This document shows, piece after piece, positions 8,918 through 20,455 of a stretch of 64,000 nt of DNA. The position numbers and the translations under genes were made by a program. The notes under the pieces were generated by a model. The model searched no databases and was not told the origin of the DNA. It saw nothing but the letters and a program-made list of their open reading frames with translations. The stretch is from Globodera rostochiensis. Lineage: Eukaryota; Nematoda; Chromadorea; Rhabditida; Heteroderidae. Position 1 is the first letter of the stretch; each line of letters opens with the position of its first letter. The DNA lies in the NCBI GenBank assembly GCA_018350325.1, contig JAEVLN010000005.1, positions 2,614,142 to 2,678,141 on the forward strand, in the 5' to 3' direction.

Positions 8918-11603
8918 ATGTCAATCTCGGCTGAATCAATTACTGCAGGGGGCATAACGGCTGATCAGGGTAAGAAAATCGATTGATTATTAATATTAAA
9001 TTAAAATCCTTTTAATTGCCAAATTTTCAGAATATTTGTCGCCAACTTTCGCTAATTCGGAGCCATCCGAAGAATTACGCCTTTTACGGGCCAGAATTGC
9101 CGAATTGGAACGCCAACAATCGACCAATTTGCCAACTGCAAGCGCCAGTTTCGATTTGCTGGCACAAAACGAAAATGGTAAAAAATGCTAATTCAAAGCT
9201 TAATAAGTAATTATTATTTAATTTTTTTTTAATGACAGATGAGGCGGACACTTCGCACGGTCAAATTTTAAAGGAAAGGAAGCAGTACGTCTGCGCTGAA
9301 AACGGAAAATTGTCACTGCTGAATGCTAACAAAGTCGCTGAGTTGGAGAAGTGTCAGGACAAGCAGCAACAGACCATCGACGAGTTGACCGAAAAACTGA
9401 AGGGTGGGTAAATTTGTTTGAAGTTAAAAAAGTGGTTCTCAGAATTGCGTAAACGCCTCTTAAACCCTTTTTTTGTGGAACCAATGTTCTGCTGCAGTAT
9501 TACCATTTAACCTCTGTTTTTTTGCTCCAAAATAAATTAATTTATTTTACTGTTTCAGTTTCCATTGAACAGCTTTCGTTGAAGCAGCAAAAGGACAAAA
9601 AGGAAACCAATGACAAAATTGACACTTTAAAGAAGGACCAACAGGAGCAATTCGGTAGGGAAATGGTTTCTCTTCAAAGATGAAAAAATATTCTGAGATT
9701 TGAGTGTAAATTCCTTTAATTTTTAAATGGGTTTAGCTAATAATACCCACGGAATGGAACGTAAAATGGTTGAATTGCTGAAGTCTGTCCATGCGATAGT
9801 CGACGCCAAATTGGAGCAACAGAAATTGTCAAATACCAACAAATTCGCTGAAATTGAACAGAAGAATGACAAATTGGATAAGTATCAGAAAGAACAGCAG
9901 CTGAACATTGCCGACTTACAGAAGACAGTTGCCATGTTGAGCGAAAGTGGTAATTTCGGTCTAAAATTTGTTTCAGAATTCGGAAAATCTCTTCCTTTTA
10001 GGCATCAGTTTTTTTAGCTTTAATATTTTGAAAAAATGAAAATTATATTTCCTTAGAGCCCAACAATCGATGGGATTCCGCTTTTTGAGTAAACAAAAGC
10101 CGGATCGAATTTTTGGGGTTTGACCGAAGACTTTAATAAGAGGGAAGGGGGCTTTACTTTTCTAAAAAGTTATTTTTGAAAAATTTCAATCGAGTAACGC
10201 TTTAAATTCTTAATATTTCTGCACGTAAACCAGTGCACCAAATAAAATATTTGCAGGCGATTTTTAGAAAAAAAAATTCTACATAAATTTTGAGTAATAG
10301 GGTCTCACATTTGGTTTTTGATTTGAAAAAAAAAAGCTTGACCCACCCATCTATATAAGTGCCACAAAATACACAAGGGACGTGAGGTGGGAGCCTAAAA
10401 TTGCCAATTCAAATTCAAATGTAAAAATATAAAACAATGAGTTAAAATTATATTTTCTTAGGCCTAATCCGACAACAAAATCGCTGGGAATCTGCTGCAT
10501 GTCACGAGGACCTCGCATTCATTGAGCCCGAACGATTGATTGTCCAACATAATGGACATAAATGGGGTAAATATTATTCATTTAAAGTGATTTGATTGAA
10601 AAAAGTACATTCAGAGTTCACAAAAATGTTCGAAAATTCCCTTTGCTTTTCAGGGTATCGCTCTGTCCTTGCTGAACTGCCAATTCCGACAGGGAATTTG
10701 GGCATTTTCTATTATGAAGTCAAAATATTCGGGGACGCATTGTAAGTTAAAGAAAATAAATAGTTGAGTTTTGAAATGCTTTAGAAGCATTTCCCATTAA
10801 AACAATTGTTTTAGCGGAATTTTCATTGGACTTTCGATCAAACAAATGCCATTGGACGACAGGGTTGGATTTTACGAAGGCACTTTCGCATATGACAGCT
10901 GGGGCAGTTTTTGGGGACACGCGCACTCCGTCAATGGAAAGGAGCCCCCCAAATTTGGGGACGGCGACGTCATCGGCTGTGGCGTCAATTTGGCAACTCG
11001 CCAAATCATTTACACAAAAAACGGCGAGCGTTTGGGTGAGAAAGAAAACAGAAAATTCAGTGCGCAAAAATTTTTATGTCAGCCTCTCTACAAGAGTCTG
11101 GTAAAATAAAAATTTCGGGACTGGATTCCCGCATTTTCAATTTTTGTGCGCAACTTTTTAAAAAGTTTTTAGGAAAAGGAGGGAGGTGATTGGCGGTGCC
11201 GAGGGGCGCCGCCGAAAACATTTTGACTCAATTTTAAGAGATTTAAAACATAATTAAAATAATGCTAATTTTTATGAAGCTTTTTAGGAATAGGAGGGGG
11301 TCGGCTTATAAAATTCACTTTCAAGTTCTTTTACAAGGATCCCGCACTTTTCCAGCGGGAATCTCGTTCCCGCCGATCTCTACTTACTACTGAATTTGTT
11401 CCGATTATTATTTTTCAATTTAAATTTATTTGTTATTTTATTTGATTGTTTTTTTTGCAGACACCGCTAATTTGTTTGTCGATTCTGCCGATGATGATGA
11501 TGATTTGTTTCCGTGCGTTTCGTTGGCCAGACCTGGCGCCAAAATTGAAGCCCTTTGGGCCCAAATTCAAATTCAACATTGCCGGATGAGATTTAGAAAC
11601 TAA
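8918..11603 (+). CDS. Coiled-coil plus SPRY-domain protein
   Basis: Nine exons: 8918-8969, 9031-9177, 9239-9403, 9559-9654, 9737-9949, 10462-10566, 10654-10741, 10815-11035, 11461-11603; 1230 nt, 409 aa, phases consistent. The ATG context and first exon ([12 protein letters not shown]) match the paralog starting at 55294 on the minus strand. Residues 15-225 are hydrophilic and coiled-coil prone ([35 protein letters not shown]). Residues about 226-400 are SPRY ([40 protein letters not shown]). There is no signal peptide. A small deletion/insertion in the last exon shifts frame after KIEA, so the usual [14 protein letters not shown] tail is replaced by an unrelated end (stop at 11601). Function is protein binding by inference from the fold. 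Confidence 0.8.
10056..10090 (+). pseudogene. Duplicate broken start of the first SPRY exon inside intron 5
   Basis: After a CTTAG acceptor the sequence reads NNRWDSA and then a stop (TGA at about 10087-10089). The intact equivalent exon lies 400 bp further on at 10462. The sequence between them looks like inserted DNA with no recognisable family. Confidence 0.6.
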
Positions 11604-12254
11604 AAAAGGGGATTTATGGGTTTTTTATGTTGTTATTATTTAACCTTTTTAAATTTGTTGTTGTTATTTAAGTACGGGGCGGCCCGATCACTTTTTTATG
11701 CTTTTAACTACCTAATTTAATTTTTGGATAATAAAAAAATCGATTTTTTATTGAGAAAAAGAAATATTATTTTAATTTGGACTGGGATTTATATTAGGTA
11801 TGTTATCAAAATTTTTAAAAGCAGCATCAGAACGTGAAAAAAGCAGCATTGAGCAACAAAAATCAGTAAAAAAACACTTCTTCCCGATTTTTGGCAATTT
11901 TACCTTAAAACTTTTTTGAAACTTATCAAATCCACTTGACTTAGACGTAATTAGGGTTGCTTCCCGACTCGAAATCCACGACAATTTTGTCTGGGAGTTT
12001 CCCCCCGAACCCCCGACATCCCCCCCCCTCTCCCCCGAAGTGTCAAGCAATGAGCAATCCTAATTAAAATAAAGCAAAAATGTGATTTATTTAAATAATT
12101 ACATTAAAATACAGGGTTGGCTCCTAGAGACCCCCCAACATTTTTGGTCAGGGTTTTTTGCCCTTCAATTTTCGAATTTTTGGAGTATTTAGTTGAAAAA
12201 CCCTGAATTGATGAAAAGAAATTTTTGGAATACCTAGGTAGGTATGTTAAAAAC
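11604..12254. other. No gene seen
   Basis: AT-rich, with homopolymer runs and a C-rich stretch at 12000-12035. Short antisense frames carry no recognisable motif. Confidence 0.5.
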
Positions 12255-13222
12255 TAGAGACCGGAAACTTGGACCCAAAACCAAAACCTAAACATTTTTT
12301 TGGGATTTTTTGGTTTTGGTATTTTTTGGGTTGAAAAAACCCAAAATTTTGTACAAAACCCAAAAAATTTTAGAAAACAGAACAAAATGCCTAAATTTCC
12401 GATTTTTTTTTTGATTTTTTAATAAAAGTTTTATTCAACGCTTTTTTCTGACCAGTCACCACAAAAGCTACGAATAAATTAATATTAGGGTAGCCACCTG
12501 TCAAATCAAGAATACCGGCTGAAAAATCATAAAAAATCAGGTATATTTTTTAGTGTAAACATATGAATTTAATGCCAAAAGTTTTTATTGCTAAGAAAAT
12601 TGTGTAAAATTTCGATAATTTTGCCGATTTTTGAATTTTCAGAAATCCAATTTATTTTTGCGAATTCTGCTTTACCAGGGGGTGGCGGTCGGCGGTGCCA
12701 ATAGGCGCCGCCGAGAAATTTTGAATTTTTGACTTAATTTGTTAAGGGATTTGCAACCAAAATTTTAAAATTACGGTACTTTTTTTGAATTAAAAAAAAA
12801 ATATTCGAAAATTTATTTTAAAATTTATTAATGGGGGGAAGCGTATGTGAGCAGAGGAAAAATGATAAATAAGTGCTCGCACTGAAGCAGGTTCGAACCC
12901 GAGACATAACGTAAGAGTTGACGAAACGACAAACCACTAAGCCATCAACTACTGTGAAAGATTCTTGTAAAAAAGATTTAAAAATCACTCGATGATGCCA
13001 TCTTTAGGGATGTAAATTCAACCGGGCTACACCCAAAACTTTTGTACAAAAAAGGGCATGGACCCAAAACCAAAACATTTTTTTGGGATTTTTTAGGTTT
13101 TGTTTTTTTTTTGGGTTTTACTCCAAGTTGACCCAAAACCCAAAACCAAAAAACTTTTGGTCCAATTTTTTGTACAAAAACCCAAAAAAAATTTTTGGTT
13201 TTGGTTTTGGGTCCGGTCTCTA
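12255..13222. mobile_element. Non-autonomous hAT-like element (968 bp)
   Basis: Terminal repeats TAGAGACCGGA and its inverse TCCGGTCTCTA, flanked by an exact 8-bp target duplication TTAAAAAC (12247-12254 and 13223-13230). Subterminal regions are dense in CCCAAAACC / GGTTTTGGGT motifs at both ends. The core has no transposase frame and carries a nested SINE. Confidence 0.85.
12685..12970 (-). mobile_element. tRNA-derived SINE nested in the hAT-like element, second subfamily
   Basis: Minus strand: A box TGGCTTAGTGG (near 12943-12953) and B box GGGTTCGAACC (near 12891-12901), with the GC hairpin tail at about 12693-12714. Relatives are at 29205-29490 and 61395-61835, each with the same head-to-tail order. 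Confidence 0.7.
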
Positions 13223-13468
13223 TTAAAAACTTTATTGATACTTTTAGACCAAAAAAGGAGAGATTTTTTAATTCAAATTCGGACCCGTCGAAAATGGCGA
13301 CTTTATGGCTTTTGGTGACTCATTCTTGGCACTTTTTCTGAACAGCGGTAAATTAAAGGATAATAATGCTTTTTTGGTTATTGACGGCACAAATCCATGA
13401 AATTTGGTTGGCGTCGTTGACGAAGTGCTCACGTTCAATTGTGTTCATTTGATGATTGTTGAGTCATT

Positions 13469-13645
13469 GGCATTTTGTTGGATCGGCGGCATGGGCGGAG
13501 ACTGGTCAAACAAACAAAACATTACCACCAGCGTGTGCAGCTCGGCCTCCGTCTCGACCAACATGCTTTTCACCTAACGGCGGAGGATAGCCCATTCTAC
13601 AGTAAGAAAGTTTACGGTATATAATCCACCTATAGACAAAATTTA
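13469..13645. repeat. 177-bp direct repeat, left copy
   Basis: By eye identical to 14158-14334. Its minus strand reads as coding-like sequence (for example MLVETEAELHTLVVMFCLF), so it may be part of a host exon. Confidence 0.85.
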
Positions 13646-14157
13646 TTATTATTATTATTATTATTTATTCGACATCAAAGGAAATGCATAACATGCAAAT
13701 CGCTGACATGATGGACATGGAGGGCGGTTTACGTAAAAATGTGTCAACAATCGTTTGGGAGTTTGGGATTTTTGTTAGGGCAGAGGAGAGTTTGGATCGG
13801 GGAAGCTTTTAAGAAAGAGAGCGAGTTTGGGTTTGAAAATTTGGGGGTGCGTTATAGATACCAAATCGCGAGGGAGACAATTCCATCTATTAATACACCG
13901 ATTAACGAAGAGATTGGAGGTGATGGGGGACTTTTTATTTTTGTAAATTTGGAATGGATGTTTACGACTAGGACGGTCAGAGAATTTGAGAATATCTGTG
14001 GGGTTGATGTGTGTGTGATTGTGACATATTTTGTGAATTAAACATAAGTCGTTAACGAGACGACGGAACGCCAGGGACTCAAGTTTGAACACGGCAAGAC
14101 GTTTTGAATAGGGGCATTTGGCGATATGACATTTTGCGAGAGCTCTTCTAGTGAAAA
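13646..14157 (-). mobile_element. 5'-truncated LINE (non-LTR retrotransposon), C-terminal end of reverse-transcriptase ORF
   Basis: Minus strand 14092-13775 encodes LESLAFRRLVNDLCLIHKI, a basic linker, and RCINRWNCLPRDLV...IFKPKLALFLK. This is the typical end of LINE ORF2 (YRRLRxDL...YKI, WNxLPxxVV, FKxxLDxFL). The 3' end runs into an ATT/AAT microsatellite at 13643-13668, as expected of a LINE tail. The clade is not resolvable. A frameshift near 14095 interrupts the frame upstream. Confidence 0.75.
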
Positions 14158-14334
14158 GGCATTTTGTTGGATCGGCGGCATGGGCGGAGACTGGTCAAAC
14201 AAACAAAACATTACCACCAGCGTGTGCAGCTCGGCCTCCGTCTCGACCAACATGCTTTTCACCTAACGGCGGAGGATAGCCCATTCTACAGTAAGAAAGT
14301 TTACGGTATATAATCCACCTATAGACAAAATTTA
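14158..14334. repeat. 177-bp direct repeat, right copy
   Basis: Identical by eye to 13469-13645 and flanks the LINE fragment, so either a very long target-site duplication or a local duplication. Confidence 0.85.
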
Positions 14335-15060
14335 AGTTACTTTACGGTAAAACAAGCGACAAATTCGTAAAAATATGAAATTTTTTAATTATTTTATTTT
14401 GAATTTAAAGATAAATGAAATATTTGTGGATTTCATAAATTCTATTTTTTACAATAATATTTAAATGCCTTCTATATTTAAGAAGCTTTACAAAGTTTGC
14501 GGATCAAAATGAGTCAAGTGGAAGGCATTTGGTCTGGAATAATCTGTAGTTGGATAGCTAAAATGTGAATGACACATTTTAAAAATAAGATAAATTAAAG
14601 CGAGGACGATTGAGATTCGCGTCGATATTTTTCGAGATCTTCGAGATACGAGATTTATTGAGGGCCGAATTTGATCCCTCCTTCCCGTTCAACCTTCGGA
14701 AGCCCCCGGTAGCTAAATTTACCCGGGTCTATTATTTTTCAACCTTTTTTAAAAAATTATTCAGGAAGTTTCAAATTTGATTATTTAACACAGACAATGC
14801 AAAATGTTTCGGGATGCGGGTGACGTTTAAGCTACAACAGGTTCAATCCTTAATCACGCCGATCACAGTTAATTTTACGGGAAATGATGGGCGAAAAAAG
14901 ATTTGAAAACCATTTGATTTAATCGAATTTTTAAAAATCAATTTGTTCCAAACTCCTGGGGGGGGGGGATGGACAAAAAATTTAACAAATTGTGCAAACC
15001 AATTATCATAAATAAGACAAACATTTTATCTTCAATTAGTTTTACCATATTCCCAATGAA
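14335..15060. other. No gene seen
   Basis: AT-rich with a G run at 14958. From about 14990 onward it matches the 3' flank of the other two EF-hand copies. Confidence 0.5.
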
Positions 15061-15123
15061 TCACAACACATACTAAAAGTACATCCAAGCAGCACATTTG
15101 AGAGTTAATGGCATTTTCTTTAT

Positions 15124-15560
15124 TCATCCGCTCGTCTGATCGTCGACTCCAATAAGCGATCGGTCAAACTCTCCGGGTTCAATTTGATTGTTGCCATTGA
15201 GGTCGATGTCGGCAAACCAGGACATGTTTTTGGCAAGATGTTTGGGCAATGTGCCATTTGCTTTTGACCTCAAATAGGCAATGGCCTCGTTCAACGAAAT
15301 GCTCCCGTTCTTGTCAACATCGACCTATAAATTGCAATTTGATCAGTCAATAAAACATAAATTGCCATAATTACCATGTCGAAGTTTTTTCGCGCACTTT
15401 CTTCCGATTCCAGCATTGAGGATGAAGAATTGCTATTTAAAAATAAGTGCTTAATGTATTTAGAGGCAATTCAAAAGAATGAGGATCCCTAATTACTTGA
15501 AACTCCTTAGCGGTTATTGGGAACGTAGATTTTGAATCTGACTTGCATTTTTCCCGATTT
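15124..15560 (-). pseudogene. EF-hand pair protein, copy 1, probably inactive
   Basis: Exons 15432-15375 and 15324-15124 encode SARKNFDMVDVDKNGSISLN and further ADIDLNGNNQIEPGEF, two canonical 12-residue EF loops (DVDKNGSISLNE; DIDLNGNNQIEP) about 37 residues apart. The upstream exon, intact in copy 2 (32875-32800), has a TAA in the required frame here. The protein would bind calcium if expressed. The N-terminal start is not identified. Confidence 0.65.
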
Positions 15561-15622
15561 CGAACCCCGGACCTGAATTTAAATTCAAAAAATCGGTTTT
15601 TAAATTTTACGATAAACGATCA

Positions 15623-15841
15623 AAGGAATGCCATTGGACACATATGTTGGAGGTCCCGAAGGCACTGCTAAACGGACGGCGTTTGGGTGAGAAAGAATAA
15701 AAATTTTAGACGAGACACTGAATGTTTGCGTGTCGATTCTGCCGCCGCTTATTTCCATGCTTTACGTTGGGCGTGCCTGGCACCAAAATTGAAGCGAATT
15801 TTGGCCCCAATTTCCAATACAATATTGGCGATGAGATTTAG
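15623..15841 (+). pseudogene. SPRY relic with internal deletion
   Basis: [13 protein letters not shown] is joined directly to LNGRRLG-type sequence (core of the SPRY domain missing), then a damaged terminal exon (CVSILPPLISMLYVG frame, normal frame [18 protein letters not shown]). The 3' flank equals that of the relic at 2778-2905. Confidence 0.75.
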
Positions 15842-16521
15842 AAAAGAAATTATCATTTAATTTTTCTTTGTCGGTCAAAGCATTTTATCAATTCAATTTG
15901 TTTTTGAATTTGTACACCATTTTTGGGTTTTTAACTTCTTTCGCATTGTTTTTCCCGTTTCCATGACCGGCATTTTATAATCTCAATAATAGTGCTAAAA
16001 ATCCCCAAAACTAGAGTAGGCCTTGACCACTCATCGCTTTCCATGGTAAACCCGAGACTTTTCTTGAGTTGATACTCGAGACCGAGACTCTCGTGCAACA
16101 CAATCGTTCGTTTTCAGAAATTGGGCAAATTTCTCATTACTCAAACCCATTTTCTCATCTTCCTTTTTTCTGTGTTCAATTAATTCTCTCAACATTTTGC
16201 TGGAAGCAAAATAAACAATTCAAATTTATATGATAAAAAGGGATTAATTCCACCAAAAAGTGAATAAATGCCCATCCCCCCCCCCTTTTCAGGTCAACAT
16301 TAGCCCACCGCAAAAATCCATTCAATTTATAAGATAATTCCAACTTTCAGTCTATATAAATTAATTCATAACAACGATTAAGTCGGTGAGGGCTCATACA
16401 TTAAAATAAGTATATTTAAAAGTCGGTTTTTAGAGGTGATTTTTGTTTTTTTTGCATTTCTGCGGGCAAAAGATTAATTTATATTTTTTGCTTCCAGACT
16501 TTAAAAATACAATTTTTTGAA

Positions 16522-19500
16522 ATGCCAAAACCAAATTCTTTGGTCGGCCGTATTAAGCATTTGCTGGACACGGGCAATGGCGCGGACGTTCACTTTTTGG
16601 TGGACGAAAAGGAGGCAAGTTCTGAAAAATAGTGAAACACTTACTTTAATTAATGATATTATTACATTAATTAATGATATTTCAATACATTAATTAATGA
16701 TATTTCAATTACATTAATTAATGATATTTCAATTTATAATTTTGTTAAGCTTCTGCCAGCACATAAAGCAATTTTGATGGCGGCCTCCGACGTTTTTGAG
16801 GCAATGTTTCCTTTTGATGCCCGAAATGCAAAGGCCGTCGCCGATGGGAAAGGTACAAATTAAGGATATCGACTCGCAAAAATTTGTTAGTGGGGGGAGT
16901 AAGCGGAAAAAATAATAAAAAATTTGTCAGTGGAGAGGAGGAGTAAGCGGAAAAAATAATTAAATTTTTTGATTAACGAAATTTTTAGACCCTTCGGAAG
17001 AGACTAAAGCCGTGGAGGTGCCTGACGTGGAGTTGGGGGCGTTCAAGGCGATGCTCAGCTTTATTTATGCGGACGATGTGAGCGGACTGAACGGGGACAA
17101 TGCAATCGCTGTGCTTTATGCGGGTCATAAAATTTTTATGCCTTTTTTGCATTTTCGGTTCAAATTTTAATTGAATTTAAGCTAAAAAATATAATCTTCC
17201 TGAACTTGTGGATTTGTGTTTGAACTTTCCCATATGGAAGCTGAGCAATGTTTTTTTCGCGTTTGACGAGACTCGTTTTCTTGGAGAAAAGGTGGGGGGG
17301 GGTGGTGGGGGGGGGGAATTGTAATTGATTTTTAATTCTAAATAAATTTTATTGTTTTTTTGTTTAAACAACCATAATTAATTATTTTGAATAATATTTA
17401 AATATAAAATTGTTTTTTTTAATTTTGGGCATTCGCTTGCCGTTGTTTGGAGCACATCGATGTGAATGCGGGCGCTTTGATCCTCTCGGAAGCGTTTTTG
17501 CAAATTGATCAAAAATTATTGTGTGAGATTCTGGACCGTGACGAGTTGATGATCAGCGAAGAAATTGCAATTTGGAATGCCGTAAATTTATAAAAAATAA
17601 TAAAACAAATTAAAATTATTTTAAAATTGTTTATATTTCCATTAAAATGATTAGGCACTTCGCTGGGCGGATGAAAAATGCCGTCAGAATGGGAAAAAGC
17701 GTTCGGCGGCGAATCGACGCGAAATGCTCGGCCCGGCACTTTTCAAAATTCGTTTTCCGCTCATTCCTCAAAAGGATTTTACTCAGAATATTGGTAATCA
17801 ATCACCCATTTGGATTGGATAGTTTGATCCATTTGGTAGCCCATTTTGGATTGGCCAGTTTGATCCATTTTGGATTGGCCAGTTTGATCCATTTTGGATT
17901 GGCCAGTTTGATCCATTTTGGATTGGACAGTTTGACCCATTTGGATTGGACAGTTTGAATTTTAAAATGCCAAAACCATTTTCATAATTCCGAGACTCCA
18001 AAATTCAAAGATTGATTTTGCGCTTTTGACAGTTCCGTCCGGAGTGTTGACACTTAACCAAATGATGAGCGTTTATGCACACCATTCTCATCCGGACGCC
18101 GCCGGCCTGCCCGAGCTTTACCCGCTGCAATTCCCAACTAATGGACGTGCTTTTACAGGTGGTCCCGTGTATACTGATTTAATCCCCCATGGGAGATTAT
18201 TTTTGAACCTACTCAGAGAGTGGGGGATTATTACAGGATCCAGGATTATCACAGGGTGGGGGATTATTTTTCAACCTATTTAGAGAGTGGGGGATTAAAA
18301 CAGTATACACGGTATATTGCATATAGGAAAATCTTAAATTTGCAACCGCTTTTTGAAACCAAAAAAGTGCCACTTTTTATGAAATGACTTGGAACAAAAG
18401 CGAGACGATATATTTAATATTTTAAAATAAAATTATATTTTTATAGGACTACCCCTTCAAAATCGATGGGATTCCGCTGCATGTCACGACAAACTAACAC
18501 TCTCTGAGCCCGGCCGATTGGTTGTCCAATTTACTGGAGAGAATGAGGGTAAATATAATTCTGTTAGGATTTGATTAAAACGGTTTATGAAAAGAGTTAA
18601 CATTTTTTTTAAATTTACTTTTTAGGGTTTTGCTCTGTCTTCGCTATACAGCCAATACTAAAAAAGGACTTAGGCATTTTTTACTACGAAGTGACCATCG
18701 TAGAGAAGCAATAGTAAGTTAAATAAATAAATTATTGAGGTTTAAAATGCTTAAAAATCTTTTCATTTAAAAAAACTTACATTTAGCCGTATTTTCATTG
18801 GACTTGCGCCCAAACAAATGCCATTGGGCGGATGGGTTGGACGTTACAAAGGCACTTACGCATACGATAACAGGGGCAGTTTTTGGGGTCACGCGGTTGA
18901 GGGATGTTTCCGCCTGTTCAACGATAAGCGGCCTTTCATCAAAGGAAAGCCCAAATTTATGGAAGGTGACGTCATCGGCTGCGGCGTCAATTTGGCAACT
19001 CGCCAAATCATTTACACAAGGAATGGACAGTGTTTGGGTGAGAAACAAAGACAAACAAAATTAAATTAAACGGCAATTTCTTTTTTGACTAAATTTGTAC
19101 ATTATTTATTTGAATTTGTAAAGAGATTTGCAACCAAAAAACATTTTTTAACCAAGATTTTGGCCCTTTTTGGTGTTTTTGGTAAATATTTTGGTGGGTT
19201 TTTGATCATTATTTCGGGAGCTTTTGAACAATATTTTACGGTTTTTAGTCAATAGTTTGTGTGAGAAATATGAATAAAAATTAAGAGCATTTAACCACTT
19301 TTGGGTGTTTTCTTTAATTGAAAGATCTAACCGATGGCCCATTATTTTTGGATTTCATCAATTAATCTTTTTCTTTTATTTTTATTTTTCACAGAAACTG
19401 CCGATTTGCGTGTTGATTCTGCCGACGATTTATTTCCATGCGTTACGTTGTTCAATCCTGGCACTAAAATTGAAGCGAATTTTGGCCCGAATTTCAAATT

Positions 19501-19522
19501 CAACATTTCCGATGGCATTTAG
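16522..19522 (+). CDS. BTB-BACK-SPRY fusion protein, copy B
   Basis: Exons 16522-16614, 16750-16852, 16989-17123, 17182-17291, 17453-17581, 17655-17793, 18033-18158, 18447-18548, 18626-18713, 18787-19037, 19395-19522; 1404 nt, 467 aa, all in frame. Same domains and order as copy A. Differences from A: three residues (RGG) missing before DEKE in the BTB domain; AVADGK in place of AAAAGK; one extra codon in the second SPRY exon (TIVEKQY); LAPKQMP instead of LATKQMP. Intron 1 is GC-AG, intron 4 has the same acceptor loss, and intron 6 has the 24-bp array. Likely role: ubiquitin-ligase adaptor with an SPRY binding face (inference from the domains). Confidence 0.85.
18165..18312. mobile_element. 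Inverted-repeat element in intron 7 of gene B
   Basis: Same ends as the element in gene A (CCGTGTATACTG / CAGTATACACGG) with an internal expansion of GTGGGGGATTA motifs. Confidence 0.65.
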
Positions 19523-20455
19523 AAAGTGAAAACCGAGGGGATTTATGGGATTTTGCTGTTGAGGTGTTCCATCGTTTTATCGTTATTTTTTTCTTTGTCA
19601 ACATTTTATCAATTCAATTTGTTTTCGAATTTGTCAATTGGTCCCAGAAAAACTTTCGTGACCCCGTCGAAAATGGCGACTTTATGACTTTTGGTGACTC
19701 ATTTTTGGCACTTTCGCTGAACAGCGCATGCCCTTATGATGCTGAAATGCCTTGAGTAAGCGACGGGTCAACAACTTAAACATTTAATGAATGGAAATAT
19801 TTTTTATAATTTCTCCGCCGTCGACCCGATTTTTTGATAACTTTTTAAACGAATAATCCGATATACAAAAATCTTGGAAAAGTAACACAGATATAATCTC
19901 AATAATAGTGCTAAAAATCCCCAAAACTAGAGTAGGCCTTGACTACTCATCGCTCCGCTGATTGGGCGATATGTGTGGTTAACCCGAGACTTTTCTTGAG
20001 TTGATACTCGTGACCGAGACTCTCGTGCAACACAATCGTTCGTTTTCAGAAATTGGGCAAATTTCTCATTACTCAAACCCATTTTCTCTTATTCCTTTTG
20101 TCTGTGTTCAATTAATTCTCTCAACATTTTGCTGGGAGAAAATAAACAATTCAAATTTATATAATAAAAAGAGATTAATTCCATCCAAAAGTGAATAAAT
20201 GCCCATCCCCCCCCCCTTTTCAGGTCAACATTAGCCCACCGCAAAAATCCATTCAATTTATAAGATAATTCCAACTTTCAGTCTATATAAATTAATTCAT
20301 AACAACGATTAAGTCGGTGAGGGCTCATACATTAAAATAAGTATATTTAAAAGTCGGTTTTTAGAGGTGATTTTTGTTTTTTTTGCATTTCTGCGGGCAA
20401 AAGATTAATTTATATTTTTTGCTTCCAGACGCTTTTAAAAATACAATTTTTTGAA

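Noticed and set aside
12885..12965. Possible genuine tRNA gene on the minus strand
   Set aside because: A and B boxes are good, but no acceptor stem or convincing anticodon arm can be paired; linkage to the hairpin tail favours a SINE.
13739..14041. 100-codon plus-strand frame
   Set aside because: It is the antisense shadow of the LINE reverse-transcriptase fragment.
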